A DNA stretch of 51,930 bases from an uncultured Eubacteriales bacterium (GTDB lineage: Bacteria; Bacillota; Clostridia; Christensenellales; Aristaeellaceae): positions 1-51,930 of the forward strand of contig CADASI010000011.1 in NCBI GenBank assembly GCA_902790525.1. Reading direction: 5' to 3'. This document shows, piece by piece, positions 1 through 8,472 of this stretch. Position 1 is the stretch's first letter; each line of letters begins with the position of its first letter. The position numbers were made by a program, and so were the translations under genes. The notes beneath the pieces are model-generated. The model was not told the DNA's origin. It did not search any database and saw nothing but the letters and a program-made list of their open reading frames with translations.

Positions 1-1
1 G

Positions 2-175
2 AAGGAAGATGCCTTCCTCCAGCGGGTGATCGACACCGTTCGGGAAGCGGCGCGGGAATTGCTCCCGCTGGGGCTGTTGTCGGGCATCGTGCAGGCCGCG
101 CAGCAGACCTCCGCTATGGATCATCAGGTGGAGGATTCCGCCGACGATGCCCTTGAATTTGCCGACAGTTTTTGA
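2..175 (+). CDS. C-terminal fragment of an unrecognised element gene
   Basis: An open frame runs in from the left edge and ends at TGA 173-175, giving 57 residues that begin KEDAFLQRVID and end LEFADSF. The first half looks like an amphipathic helix (VREAARELLPLGLLSGIV) and the tail is acidic. I do not recognise the family. It lies upstream of, and on the same strand as, the mobilization genes, so it is probably part of the same integrative element. There is no start in the window because the gene is cut by the edge. Confidence 0.5.
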   Translation, partial: KEDAFLQRVIDTVREAARELLPLGLLSGIVQAAQQTSAMDHQVEDSADDALEFADSF

Positions 176-592
176 AGGCAAAAGAGAAGTCTCACACTGC
201 CGGGGCTGTGGAAAAAGCCAGCAATCGGACAGGGTTTATCTGTCAGGATGTGATGAAAAACCAGCTTTTCCGGTTTTACTGTCATGATCGACAGTACATG
301 CGGCCACAGCTGCTTATAGCGACAGCATTGTGCGGGAATATGGCGGAACGCTTGCAATTACCACGGCATATCCCGGGCCTACAGTTTGAATCATCGGATC
401 GCAGCAGGGGGCTACCTCTGATTATAAAAGGCAAGATTCGCCTTGTCGCACAAAACATACCGTTTTATGCGTCAGCCTTCGGCGCGGCATCTTGATGGGG
501 ATCACCCTCCCCATACCCTCGTCAGCAGGCAGCATTACATGCTGCGGTTCACTGCGTTCACACTACGACGCACGGCGTCGGGAAAGGAAACC
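176..592. other. Intergenic region with candidate oriT upstream of mobC
   Basis: About 415 bases with no convincing gene; the open frames here lack good ribosome binding sites and resemble no family. Just before mobC are two short inverted repeats: GCAGCAT-TAC-ATGCTGC at 529-545 and CGACGC-ACG-GCGTCG at 566-580. Short inverted repeats immediately upstream of a MobC/relaxase pair are where transfer origins usually lie, so 520-585 is the best oriT candidate. This is inferred from position and structure; no known nic sequence was recognised. Confidence 0.35.
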
Positions 593-970
593 ATGAGAAG
601 AAAGAATACCAACAAAGCGCCGGTGAAGTCCCGGCATATCGATTTGCGCGTCGATCAGGTGACCTATGACAAGGTTGAACGAGCGGCGCAAGTGGCGAAC
701 CTGTCCGTATCAGAGTACATCCGCCAGATGCTGGTCAAGGGAAAGGTGATCGTCAAGGTCGAGCAGATCATGGACCCCGTGGACATCAAGCGCGCCCTCG
801 CAAACCTTGGACACATTGGCAGCAACATCAACCAGATCGCGCGGTATTACAACGGCGGCGGTGCCAGATCCACGGAGATGTTCAACAGGACGATGGACGC
901 GCTCTCCGATCTGTACGACCTCAAGAAGGAAATCCAGCGGCTGGGAGGTGAGCGGTATGGCGGTACTTAA
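593..970 (+). CDS. mobC: MobC-like mobilization accessory protein
   Basis: A 125-residue basic protein. Residues ~15-50 (HIDLRVDQVTYDKVERAA...LSVSEYIRQML) match the ribbon-helix-helix type of relaxosome DNA-binding protein. The later stretch LANLGHIGSNINQIARYYN is the typical MobC signature. In this family the protein binds oriT and helps the relaxase nick DNA. The start at 593 is chosen because GGAAAGGA lies just upstream; the same frame is open further left but without a binding site. It overlaps the relaxase gene by 14 bases, so the two are probably translationally coupled. Confidence 0.85.
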   Translation: MRRKNTNKAPVKSRHIDLRVDQVTYDKVERAAQVANLSVSEYIRQMLVKGKVIVKVEQIMDPVDIKRALANLGHIGSNINQIARYYNGGGARSTEMFNRTMDALSDLYDLKKEIQRLGGERYGGT

Positions 971-2573
971 GCATCTGGCCATCAAGAAGCGGGATTATGG
1001 CGACATACAGCGTTACCTGTTGTTTAAGTGTGAGGAGGGCACGCACAAGCCCATACGGGATGAAGCCGGGCGCATGATTCCCCGCGATTTCTATATACAG
1101 GATGGGCTCAACTGCGACCCGTTGACCTTCGACGCGGAGTGCGCAGAGCTGAACACAGCCTTTCGGAAGAACCAGCGCAAGGGCGAGATCATGGCCCACC
1201 ACTACATTATCAGCTTTGACCCAAAGGACGCTACGGAAAATGGTCTGACGCCTCAACGGGCCCATGGCATGTCGATGGAGTTCGCCAACCAATTCTTTGC
1301 CGGGCACCAGGCGCTGGTGGTCACTCACGCGGACGGCAACAACGGCAGCGGGAACATTCACACGCATATCGTCATAAACAGTCTGCGCAAGGAAAGCGTA
1401 GAATGTAAGCCGTTCATGGAAACCCGCCGGGATTGTCTCGCCGGGTTCAAGAACCACCTTACGGACAAGCTGCTGCACAGGATGCTGGAGGAATTGCAGG
1501 AGATGTGCGAACGGGAGCATCTCCATACGGTGGATGTCAATCAGCCGTCCGAAAGAAACGTGACCGATCCGGAATATCATGCCCAACGGCGCGGGCAAAG
1601 GGAAAAGGATCGCATCAACGCGCGGATCAGGGCGGATGGGTATGAGCCGGTTCATCCCAACTTTGAAACTGTCAAACAGCAGATGCGGGACGCCATCGGC
1701 AAGGCTGCAATGGAGGCGAAGGATGAAGCGGAGTTTATGCGCATCCTCACGAAGCAGCACAATATCAACACGCAACTTAAGAGCGGTCGATATAGCTTCA
1801 CCCATCCTAAACGCGAAAAACCCATCACCGGCAGAAGCCTGGGCAGTGCCTATCAGCGTGAGGTAATACTGGAGAGAATTGCAGCGAACGTCTCCGTCAA
1901 ACCGGAGCAGCGTCCTGAATTTGCCACCCTCCCGCGCGTCTTCCTGATTCCCTCCAACCTGCGACTGGTGGTCGATTTGCAAACCTGCGTCAAGGCACAG
2001 CAGAGCCGGGCCTATGCGCGGAAGGTGGAGCTGTCCAATCTCCAGCGCATGGCGCGGACGGTGGCTTGGATTCAGGAGAACGGCATAGGGACGATGGATA
2101 AGCTGGCATCGGCAAAGAAAGAAATCGACAAGCGACATCAGCAGATGTCCTCCCGACTGAAACAATCTGAATCAGATCTCCGATTGCTCAACCGGAAGAT
2201 CCGACATGTCGGGCGGTATTACAGCAACCACAAGGTGTACGCCCGATATGAGCAGGCTGGGGACAAGACGCGTTTCCGCGCGGAGCGTCGCAGCGAAATT
2301 GAAGCCTATGAGGAATCGGCACGGGAGTTGAAAAGGTTGTTCCCGGATGGCAATTATCCGTCGCCCAAAGCGCTGAAATCTGCCAAGGCAGCGCTCATGG
2401 AACAAAGAGATAAGCTGAGGACGGAGTTGAAGCCGCTCGCATCCCAAAAACGCAATTTGGACATTGTGTGGAAAAACGTCCGCTCCATTCTCGGCACGGG
2501 GCACAGTATCATGGCAGAGCAGCGGAGCGAGCCGCCGCGGAATGGTCCGCGCAGAAGGGAATGGGAATTGTGA
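957..2573 (+). CDS. Relaxase / mobilization nuclease (MOBP-like)
   Basis: A 538-residue protein. The metal-binding histidine motif is visible at about residues 120-145 (THADGNNGSGNIHTHIVIN), the HxH form of relaxase motif III, preceded by HHYIISFDP. A candidate nucleophilic tyrosine lies near the N-terminus (KRDYGDIQRYL). The last ~200 residues are charged and probably coiled-coil. Relaxases nick oriT, stay covalently attached to the 5' end and lead DNA into a recipient. The start at 957 has GGGAGG eight bases upstream. No coupling protein or type IV secretion genes are visible, so the element is more likely mobilizable than self-transmissible, although its left part lies outside the window. 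Confidence 0.88.
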   Translation: MAVLKHLAIKKRDYGDIQRYLLFKCEEGTHKPIRDEAGRMIPRDFYIQDGLNCDPLTFDAECAELNTAFRKNQRKGEIMAHHYIISFDPKDATENGLTPQRAHGMSMEFANQFFAGHQALVVTHADGNNGSGNIHTHIVINSLRKESVECKPFMETRRDCLAGFKNHLTDKLLHRMLEELQEMCEREHLHTVDVNQPSERNVTDPEYHAQRRGQREKDRINARIRADGYEPVHPNFETVKQQMRDAIGKAAMEAKDEAEFMRILTKQHNINTQLKSGRYSFTHPKREKPITGRSLGSAYQREVILERIAANVSVKPEQRPEFATLPRVFLIPSNLRLVVDLQTCVKAQQSRAYARKVELSNLQRMARTVAWIQENGIGTMDKLASAKKEIDKRHQQMSSRLKQSESDLRLLNRKIRHVGRYYSNHKVYARYEQAGDKTRFRAERRSEIEAYEESARELKRLFPDGNYPSPKALKSAKAALMEQRDKLRTELKPLASQKRNLDIVWKNVRSILGTGHSIMAEQRSEPPRNGPRRREWEL

Positions 2574-3208
2574 CGGTATTTGAAGCGGTCAGGGAGAACG
2601 TCACAGCCCGAATGGCCGCGGAGGCGCTGGGCTTGCGGGTCAGATGGAACGGCATGGCGTGCTGCCCCTTCCACCCGGACCGGCACCCCAGCATGAAACT
2701 GGACGAGCGATACTACTGCTTCGGCTGCCATGCCTCCGGTGACGCGATAGATTTCACATCCAACTATCTGAACGTTGACAAGCGGGACGCGGCTGAGAAA
2801 CTGACTGAAATGTTTGGACTGTCCTATGAGAAATCCCATCACAGGCATCAACCGAAGGGAACAAATTTCGTCGCAGATACCGCACGCAGATTCAACGACT
2901 GGTGTAAATGGGCACTGGATGTGTTGGAACGCTATGAACGATTCAACGCATGCGTAAAGGAAAGACAAGCCCCTGAACCCGGGGATGAAGAATGGCCCGA
3001 TGCTTTTCTTTGTGCGTTGATGGAGCAGGATACCATCGCCTATCTCCGTGACATCCTTGAAAATGGAACGCTGCAGGCGCGGATTGACCTCTACGACAAC
3101 GACAGGGAAAGGATCAATGAATATGAGAAACGAATGGAAAGACATCCCGCAGGGGAAGATCATGGCACTGCATCAGTCTCTGACAAAGGAAGTGCCGAAA
3201 AGGGATGA
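2561..3208 (+). CDS. CHC2 zinc-finger (DnaG-type) primase-like protein
   Basis: A 215-residue protein. Residues ~28-62 hold the CHC2 zinc finger of bacterial primases: CCPFHPDRHPSM followed by YYCFGCHASGDAIDF. No TOPRIM catalytic domain follows. The rest is helical and charged, so it probably recognises template DNA and works with the helicase encoded next to it in element replication. The start at 2561 (MGIVTVFEAV) overlaps the end of the relaxase by 13 bases. The end overlaps the next gene by up to 92 bases, depending on which start that gene uses. Confidence 0.8.
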   Translation: MGIVTVFEAVRENVTARMAAEALGLRVRWNGMACCPFHPDRHPSMKLDERYYCFGCHASGDAIDFTSNYLNVDKRDAAEKLTEMFGLSYEKSHHRHQPKGTNFVADTARRFNDWCKWALDVLERYERFNACVKERQAPEPGDEEWPDAFLCALMEQDTIAYLRDILENGTLQARIDLYDNDRERINEYEKRMERHPAGEDHGTASVSDKGSAEKG

Positions 3209-4499
3209 ACCCGAATACCCTTCATGGTTCAACGGCAAGCAGATCAACGAGGTCATGTTTTGCGCCGCATTCCTGAAACGACATCCCATGCGGTGCGTCA
3301 ACGGGGTCCTGTATGATGTGAACGGACAGGTAAACCGGGACGCGCTGCGCAATGAGCTCTACGAGGCCGTAAGCCCGTATCTGAACAGCAATGTGGCAAA
3401 GTGCATCGACAACCTGTTGGCAACGATCCGGATTTCAACTTTCACGGAAGAATTGCCCATACAGACGGACAGGGTTCATCTGGACAACGGCACTTATTCT
3501 ATTATGGATCGTCGTTTCACGGAAGAGAAGGCGTTCTGTCTGAACCGTCTGCCGGTAAGTTACAATCCCGAAGCGCCGCCGCCTGCGCGCTGGCTGGCGT
3601 TTCTGGAAGAACTGCTCTACCCGGATGACATCCCGACCTTGCAGGAGTTTATGGGCTACTGCCTGATTCCCACAAATAAAGCTCAAAGGATGTTGATGCT
3701 TATCGGCAGCGGTGGCGAGGGGAAATCCAGAATCGGACGTGTTCTCAGAGCACTATTGGGCGACAACATGAACACTTGCAGCATCCAGAAATTGGCCTGC
3801 AATCGTTTCGCAAGGGCTGACCAAGAGGGGAAACTCGTCATGCTGGATGACGACATGAAGATGGACGCCCTGCCGGACACGGAAACGCTCAAGGCGATCA
3901 TCACGATGGAGGACAAGATGGACTTGGAGCGCAAGGGTAGGCAGAGCGTTCAAGGATATCTGTACGTGCGATTGATCGGTTTCGGCAATGGCTCCCTGTC
4001 AGCGCTGTACGACCGGTCAGACGGCTTCTATCGCCGTCAACTGGTCCTGCAAGTCAGGGACAAACCGGATAACCGCATCGAAGACACCAGCCTCGGCGAC
4101 AGGCTGCGCGGGGAAGCGGAAGGCATCCTCTTGTGGTGCCTGGAAGGACTGCACCGCCTGATTGACAATGGCTATGTTTTCACCGTCAGCCAGCGCACAC
4201 GGCGGAACATGGAAGAAATCCGAAAGACGGACAACAACATCCTGGATTTCCTCGAATCCACGGGCTACATACAGTTTGAACCCAACACCAGCGCGACCAC
4301 CCGCCAGCTCTATCGTACCTATCTGCGCTGGTGTGAGGACAACGCGGACAAGCCTCTGGCGGAGAAGACCTTCGGCAACACCCTGCGGCAATCCGAGCGC
4401 AAATGGGGCATCACCTACGACAAGAACCTGGACATCGGCCACGGCAAGCGCGCACGGGGTTATCGCGGCGTCCATACGCTCGTGAATGCTGACCTTTAA
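3117..4499 (+). CDS. Phage/plasmid D5/P4-type primase-helicase
   Basis: About 460 residues. A Walker A motif (GSGGEGKSRIGRVL) lies near residue 200 and a Walker B-like VMLDDDM about 40 residues later. This is the arrangement of superfamily III helicases of the D5/P4 family, used by phages and integrative elements to replicate the circular intermediate. Start choice is uncertain: ATG 3117 follows AGGGAAAGG, while ATG 3162 (MALHQSL) follows AGGGG six bases away. The C-terminus (residues ~380-460) resembles the winged DNA-binding tail of such proteins. It lies between the CHC2 protein and the integrase on the same strand. Confidence 0.82.
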   Translation: MNMRNEWKDIPQGKIMALHQSLTKEVPKRDEPEYPSWFNGKQINEVMFCAAFLKRHPMRCVNGVLYDVNGQVNRDALRNELYEAVSPYLNSNVAKCIDNLLATIRISTFTEELPIQTDRVHLDNGTYSIMDRRFTEEKAFCLNRLPVSYNPEAPPPARWLAFLEELLYPDDIPTLQEFMGYCLIPTNKAQRMLMLIGSGGEGKSRIGRVLRALLGDNMNTCSIQKLACNRFARADQEGKLVMLDDDMKMDALPDTETLKAIITMEDKMDLERKGRQSVQGYLYVRLIGFGNGSLSALYDRSDGFYRRQLVLQVRDKPDNRIEDTSLGDRLRGEAEGILLWCLEGLHRLIDNGYVFTVSQRTRRNMEEIRKTDNNILDFLESTGYIQFEPNTSATTRQLYRTYLRWCEDNADKPLAEKTFGNTLRQSERKWGITYDKNLDIGHGKRARGYRGVHTLVNADL

Positions 4500-4526
4500 T
4501 AGGCGCGTTAGGCAGGTAGGCGGGTG
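4500..4526 (+). repeat. Short TAGGC direct repeats
   Basis: Three TAGGC units at about ten-base spacing follow the helicase stop codon directly. Such iteration could be a protein-binding site for replication or excision control, but it is short and could be chance. Confidence 0.25.
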
Positions 4527-4565
4527 AAATCATACTTGTTACTTGCAGAAAAGGAGATTTGATTT

Positions 4566-4643
4566 ATGAGGAATAACGGGGTGGCACAATGGCGAACAGG
4601 AAGAACACGACGATGCAGGCCGATGAAATGCAGGAGCGGCTGA
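4566..4643 (+). CDS. Possible 25-residue arginine-rich leader peptide
   Basis: ATG 4566 is preceded by AAGGAG with nine bases between, the best ribosome binding site in this gap. It opens a 25-codon frame (MRNNGVAQWRTGRTRRCRPM...) ending at 4643. It overlaps, in another frame, the start of the long form of the integrase at 4589. It may serve translational coupling rather than make a functional product. Evidence is only the binding site and the position. Confidence 0.3.
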   Translation: MRNNGVAQWRTGRTRRCRPMKCRSG

Positions 4644-5842
4644 CGCACCTTGAAAACGACATCAACGCCCTCGTCGGAGTTTGCAAACTGCAATCAGATG
4701 TGATACAATCGATCATAGGAACGAGGCCATCGCAGCTTGACAACTGTGCAGAGAATTTGGGTGGTTTGCTATCTGAGGAGGATAGCGACATGGCAAAGAC
4801 CAGAATCAGGCGGCGCGTGACGCTGAACGGCCAGCAGATGTGGATCACCGCAACCAGCGAACAGGAATATGCGGAGAAGCTGCTCATGGCGGCCAACGTC
4901 AGCCTGGAGGAAACCAGGGCGGAAGCGCCGAAGCACAATTTCAGGGAATATGCCGGACAGTGGTTCGAGGTGTTCTCGAAGCCCAACGTGGAGACCGTCA
5001 CGGCGACCACGTACGCCCGGCAGCTCAGGCTCTACCTGTACCCGGCTTTCGGCGAAATGAACCTTGAGGACATAAAGCCCTCCGACGTCCAAGCGCTATT
5101 CAACGGCATCCAGGGCGCGCGGGAGACCAAGCTCAAGGTGAAGATGGTGCTGAACATGATCTTCCAGCAGGCGATGGAGGATGAAATCATCGTCAAGAAC
5201 CCGCTGGCGTCGAAGAGCATCCGCATCAACGGGCGCCCATCAAAGCCTACGGAGCCCTACACGGTGGAGCAGATGCAGACCATCGTCTCCAGGATCGGCC
5301 AGGTGGAGCAGCCCGGCGACCGGGCGTTCATTGCGCTGATGGCGCTGCACCCGCTGCGGCTGGAGGAGACGCTGGGGCTGAAGCACGGGGACATCGACAG
5401 GCAGCGGAACGTGATCCACATCGAGCGCTCCGTGACCCACCCGACGCGCAACGCTCCGGAGATCAAGGGCACCAAGACCGAAGCCAGCCGCCGGGCCATC
5501 GACCTGGCGACGGGCATACTGGCCTGGCTGCCGGAAGGGAAGCCCGACGACTTCATCTTCGGCGGCGAGCGTCCGCTCAGCTACACCCAGGTGCGGCGGA
5601 TGTGCTGGCGCATCCAGAAGGATATCGCCTTCGAGGAGGCGATACAGCCGCGCCGGTTCCGCACGACGGTGCTGACGGACATCTACGACGCCACCAAGGA
5701 CATCAAGAAGGCCCAGGCCGCGGCGGGCCACACCACGGCGGCCATGACGTTGAAGCATTACGTCAAGGGCAGACAACAAAAACTTAACACTGCAAATCCG
5801 ATTTCGGCGCTCTACGGACTGCCGGAAAGCGCGGGAATGTGA
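4589..5842 (+). CDS. int: Tyrosine recombinase / integrase
   Basis: The catalytic domain shows Arg I in HPLRLEETLGL, Lys in KGTKTEASRRAI, Arg II in PRRFRTTVL, His in AAAGHTT and the nucleophile Tyr in LKHYVKG. The usual His of the HxxR box is replaced by Arg (RRFR). An arm/core-binding N-domain (FREYAGQWFEVF...) precedes it. Two starts are plausible: ATG 4589 gives 417 residues with a helical extension, and ATG 4790 (MAKTRIRRR) follows GAGGAGG eight bases away and gives 350 residues, nearer the family norm. The gene ends about 190 bases from a tRNA-Thr sequence, the usual place for a tRNA-targeting integrase. It probably integrates and, with an unseen helper, excises the element. Confidence 0.9.
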   Translation: MANRKNTTMQADEMQERLTHLENDINALVGVCKLQSDVIQSIIGTRPSQLDNCAENLGGLLSEEDSDMAKTRIRRRVTLNGQQMWITATSEQEYAEKLLMAANVSLEETRAEAPKHNFREYAGQWFEVFSKPNVETVTATTYARQLRLYLYPAFGEMNLEDIKPSDVQALFNGIQGARETKLKVKMVLNMIFQQAMEDEIIVKNPLASKSIRINGRPSKPTEPYTVEQMQTIVSRIGQVEQPGDRAFIALMALHPLRLEETLGLKHGDIDRQRNVIHIERSVTHPTRNAPEIKGTKTEASRRAIDLATGILAWLPEGKPDDFIFGGERPLSYTQVRRMCWRIQKDIAFEEAIQPRRFRTTVLTDIYDATKDIKKAQAAAGHTTAAMTLKHYVKGRQQKLNTANPISALYGLPESAGM

Positions 5843-5928
5843 CACCTGACGTGACATGCAAAAAACAAATGTATATTATAGTAGGAAAAATACAAAAAAG
5901 TGCATGGAATTGACGCTCTGTGTGACAC
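5839..5928. other. Candidate integrase arm-type sites
   Basis: The heptamer GTGACAC occurs at 5839-5845 and 5922-5928, with GTGACAT at 5851-5857, all between the integrase and the attachment end. Repeated short sites here are typical of integrase arm binding. This is an inference from position and repetition only. Confidence 0.35.
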
Positions 5929-5956
5929 TTCCCCGATTTCACGGTGCGAGGTCATG

Positions 5957-5992
5957 AAAAATGCAGGATTAAAAATTAAATCCTGCATTTTT
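5957..5992. terminator. Bidirectional terminator after the integrase
   Basis: A 14-base perfect inverted repeat (AAAAATGCAGGATT with its complement, loop of eight) has A and T runs at its two ends. It can end transcription from the integrase side and from the tRNA side. Confidence 0.7.
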
Positions 5993-6009
5993 GGGCCAAA
6001 AGCATAAGA

Positions 6010-6033
6010 AAACCAGTCATTTCTGACTGGTTT
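6010..6033. terminator. Hairpin adjoining the tRNA-Thr 3' end
   Basis: AAACCAGTCA-TTTC-TGACTGGTTT forms a ten-base stem two bases beyond the encoded CCA of the tRNA. Read on the minus strand it ends in a T run, so it fits a tRNA terminator. Confidence 0.65.
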
Positions 6034-6035
6034 AA

Positions 6036-6112
<77 letters not shown>

Positions 6113-6169
6113 GGTGAAAAAGCAATGCCTTTTGCGTGAAAACGACAAACTTAACATTGATGCGCGCCG

Positions 6170-7099
6170 TCAGGCGATGCCGGTCATTCTGTCCAGCAGG
6201 GCAGCCTCGGACAGCTCGGGGTTGACGGTCCCGGGGGCTTCGACGGCGATGGACGCGGCGGCGAGCCCGGCCCGGGCGCTGTCGCGCGCGCTCATGCCCC
6301 TGAGGTCGGCCCAGGCCAGCGCGGCGGTAAAGGCATCCCCCGCGCCGGTGGCGTTGCGCATGCGCGCGGGCGCGCCGGGGATGAAGTCCGCCCGGTCGGC
6401 CTCGGCGCAGCACACGCCGCGCTCGCCCAGTGTGATGAACGCCCGCTGCACGCCCAGCCGGACCAGCCTGCACGCGGCGTCCTCCACGGAGGCGTTGTCG
6501 CTCACGGGCAGGCCGGTCAGCACGGCGGCCTCCAGGGCGTTGGGCTTGACGGCCCGCAGCCGCGGCAGTATGGGCAGCAGCCGCCGGGCCTTGGCGGCGG
6601 ACACGGCGTCGGCGTACAGCGGCGCGCGCACGCGCTCCGCCAGGAAGGCGAGGGTCTCGGGGGGCAGGTTGGCGTCGAGGATCACCGCGTCCATGGCGTT
6701 GAGCCATTGAAGCGCCGGCGCGACGGCCTCCGGCGTGAGCCGCTCGCAGATGCGCATGTCGTTGACCGCGAGCTGCATGTCGCCCCCGGCGTCCGCGATG
6801 AACAGGTACACGGAGCTCTCGGCCTCCGGGCAGGCGAGCGCGTGATTAAGGTCCACCCCGGCCGCGGCGCAGTCGGCGCGTATGACCTCCGCGAAGGCAT
6901 CGCCGCCCAGCGCGGTCAGCAGGTGGGTCTCCACCCCCAGCCGCGCCAGGTTGCAGGCGATGTTGCGGCCGACCCCGCCCGCGGACAGGCGCACGCGCCC
7001 CGGGTTGGAATCGCCCATGGCCACCAGTCCGGACGGAAAGCCGCCCACGTCGATGTTCGCCGCGCCGACCACCGCGCAGCGCGCTCTGCTCACGCCCAT
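6170..7099 (-). CDS. psuK: PfkB-family kinase, probably pseudouridine kinase
   Basis: A 309-residue ribokinase-fold sugar kinase. Residues ~13-20 (GAANIDVGG), then DSNPGRVRLSAGGVGRNIACNLARLG split over ~36-60, are typical of PsuK, which phosphorylates pseudouridine before PsuG breaks it down. The catalytic ATGAGDAF lies near residue 250. The start at 7099 is preferred because GGGGAG lies seven bases upstream; a TTG 18 bases earlier is also in frame. No psuG is adjacent. The symporter gene lies 22 bases upstream on the same strand, so the two probably share a transcript. Another nucleoside or sugar kinase of the family cannot be excluded. Confidence 0.75.
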   Translation of the reverse strand: MGVSRARCAVVGAANIDVGGFPSGLVAMGDSNPGRVRLSAGGVGRNIACNLARLGVETHLLTALGGDAFAEVIRADCAAAGVDLNHALACPEAESSVYLFIADAGGDMQLAVNDMRICERLTPEAVAPALQWLNAMDAVILDANLPPETLAFLAERVRAPLYADAVSAAKARRLLPILPRLRAVKPNALEAAVLTGLPVSDNASVEDAACRLVRLGVQRAFITLGERGVCCAEADRADFIPGAPARMRNATGAGDAFTAALAWADLRGMSARDSARAGLAAASIAVEAPGTVNPELSEAALLDRMTGIA

Positions 7100-7121
7100 A
7101 GCCACGCTCCCCAACAATCGC

Positions 7122-8330
7122 TTACTTCTTCTTCCGCTGCATCTCGGACACCACGATGGCGCAGGAGGCGTCGCCGGTGATGTTGACGACGGTGCGGCCC
7201 ATGTCGAATATGCGGTCCACGCCGGCCACCAGCGCGATGCCCTCCACAGGCAGGCCCACGGACTGGAGCACCATGGCCAGCATCACCATGCCCGCGCCGG
7301 GCACGCCCGCGGTGCCGATGGAGGCCAGCGTGGCGGTCAGCACGATGGTGAGCATCTGGGACAGCGTCAGGTTGATGCCGAAGCAGGAGGCGATGAACAC
7401 CGCGCACACGCCCTGGTAGATGGCGGTGCCGTCCATGTTGATGGTGGCGCCCAGCGGCAGCACGAAGGAGGTGACCTCCTTATCGGCGCCCAGTTTCTGC
7501 GCGCACTCCATGTTCAGCGGCAGCGTGCCCACGGAGGAGGCGGAGGAGAACGCCAACATGATGGCGGGCATCATGCCCTTGAAGAACTGCACGGGGCTCA
7601 GGTGGCCCAGCACCTTGACCGAGGCGGAGTACACCACCACCGCGTGGATCACGTAGCACAGGTACGCCACCAGCAGCACCTTCGCCAGCGAGCCCAGCAC
7701 GGCGGGGCCGTTCTCGGCCACCACGGGGCACAGCAGGCAGAACACGCCGATAGGGCTGAGCTTGAGGATCATCTCCATGGCCTTCATGCAGATGTCGTTG
7801 GCGATGTTCACTGCGGCGAAGTCGGCGTCCTTGCCGTCGTTGATGAGGATCAGCGCGAAGCCCACGAACAGCGAGGCCACGATGACCTGCAGCATGTTGG
7901 CCTCCACGAAGGGCTTGATGAAGTTGGAGGGGAAGATGCCCACCAGCGTGTCCATGAAGTTGACCGACGTGGCCGAGGGCTCGTAGGCCAGGTCCGTGGT
8001 GGACAGCACCGGGAAGATGCCCTTGAACAGATTCGCGAACAGCAGGCCGATGGCCACCGCGAAGGCCGTGGTGCACATGTAATACACCACCGTGCGGCCG
8101 CCGATGGCGCCCACCTTCTTGATGTCGCGCATGGACACCACGCCCGCCATGATGGAGAAGAACACCAGCGGGCACACGATCCACTTGATCAGGTTCAGAA
8201 AGATCGTGCCGAAGGGCTTGATGTAGGTCGTAGCGAAGGTCGGGTTGCCGGTAAAGGCCACGCCGGCGATGATGGCCAGCACCAGCGCGATGAAGATCTG
8301 CGTGGACAGCGCCAGTTTTTTCTTCTGCAT
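7122..8330 (-). CDS. Dicarboxylate/amino acid:cation symporter (DAACS family)
   Basis: A 402-residue membrane protein of the GltP/SstT/DctA type. Family marks: the serine-rich hairpin AFSSASSVGTLP, the NMDGT motif (GATINMDGTAIYQG) and the C-terminal VDRIFDMGRTVVNITGDA, which bind substrate and sodium or protons. The serine-rich and NMDGT elements are complete, so it should be functional. The exact substrate (glutamate, aspartate, serine or C4-dicarboxylate) cannot be read from the sequence. The start follows GGGAGGCAT, and a promoter lies at 8363-8392. It heads a likely two-gene unit with the downstream kinase. Confidence 0.9.
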   Translation of the reverse strand: MQKKKLALSTQIFIALVLAIIAGVAFTGNPTFATTYIKPFGTIFLNLIKWIVCPLVFFSIMAGVVSMRDIKKVGAIGGRTVVYYMCTTAFAVAIGLLFANLFKGIFPVLSTTDLAYEPSATSVNFMDTLVGIFPSNFIKPFVEANMLQVIVASLFVGFALILINDGKDADFAAVNIANDICMKAMEMILKLSPIGVFCLLCPVVAENGPAVLGSLAKVLLVAYLCYVIHAVVVYSASVKVLGHLSPVQFFKGMMPAIMLAFSSASSVGTLPLNMECAQKLGADKEVTSFVLPLGATINMDGTAIYQGVCAVFIASCFGINLTLSQMLTIVLTATLASIGTAGVPGAGMVMLAMVLQSVGLPVEGIALVAGVDRIFDMGRTVVNITGDASCAIVVSEMQRKKK

Positions 8331-8362
8331 AAATATGCCTCCCTAATGGTTTTTCACAAATC

Positions 8363-8392
8363 ATTATAACACAACGGGCGTTAATTTGTCCA
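8363..8392 (-). promoter_or_regulatory. Sigma-A-type promoter of the symporter unit
   Basis: On the minus strand, TGGACA (8387-8392) and TATAAT (8363-8368) are separated by 18 bases, about 35 bases before the symporter start. Confidence 0.65.
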
Positions 8393-8472
8393 TACTGATG
8401 GCGGTATGATGGTTTTTTTGTGGACAACCTGCCGGAAAACTGATAAAATGGGAGGCGCGGGAGGTGATGGAT

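Noticed and set aside
172-495. 107-residue frame in the left intergenic region
   Set aside because: No ribosome binding site, no family resemblance, and it overlaps the candidate oriT side of the element.
6882-8369. 495-residue open frame on the plus strand, rich in His, Gly and Asp
   Set aside because: It is antisense to the psuK-like kinase and the symporter, both with clear family motifs. Long antisense frames are expected in GC-rich DNA.
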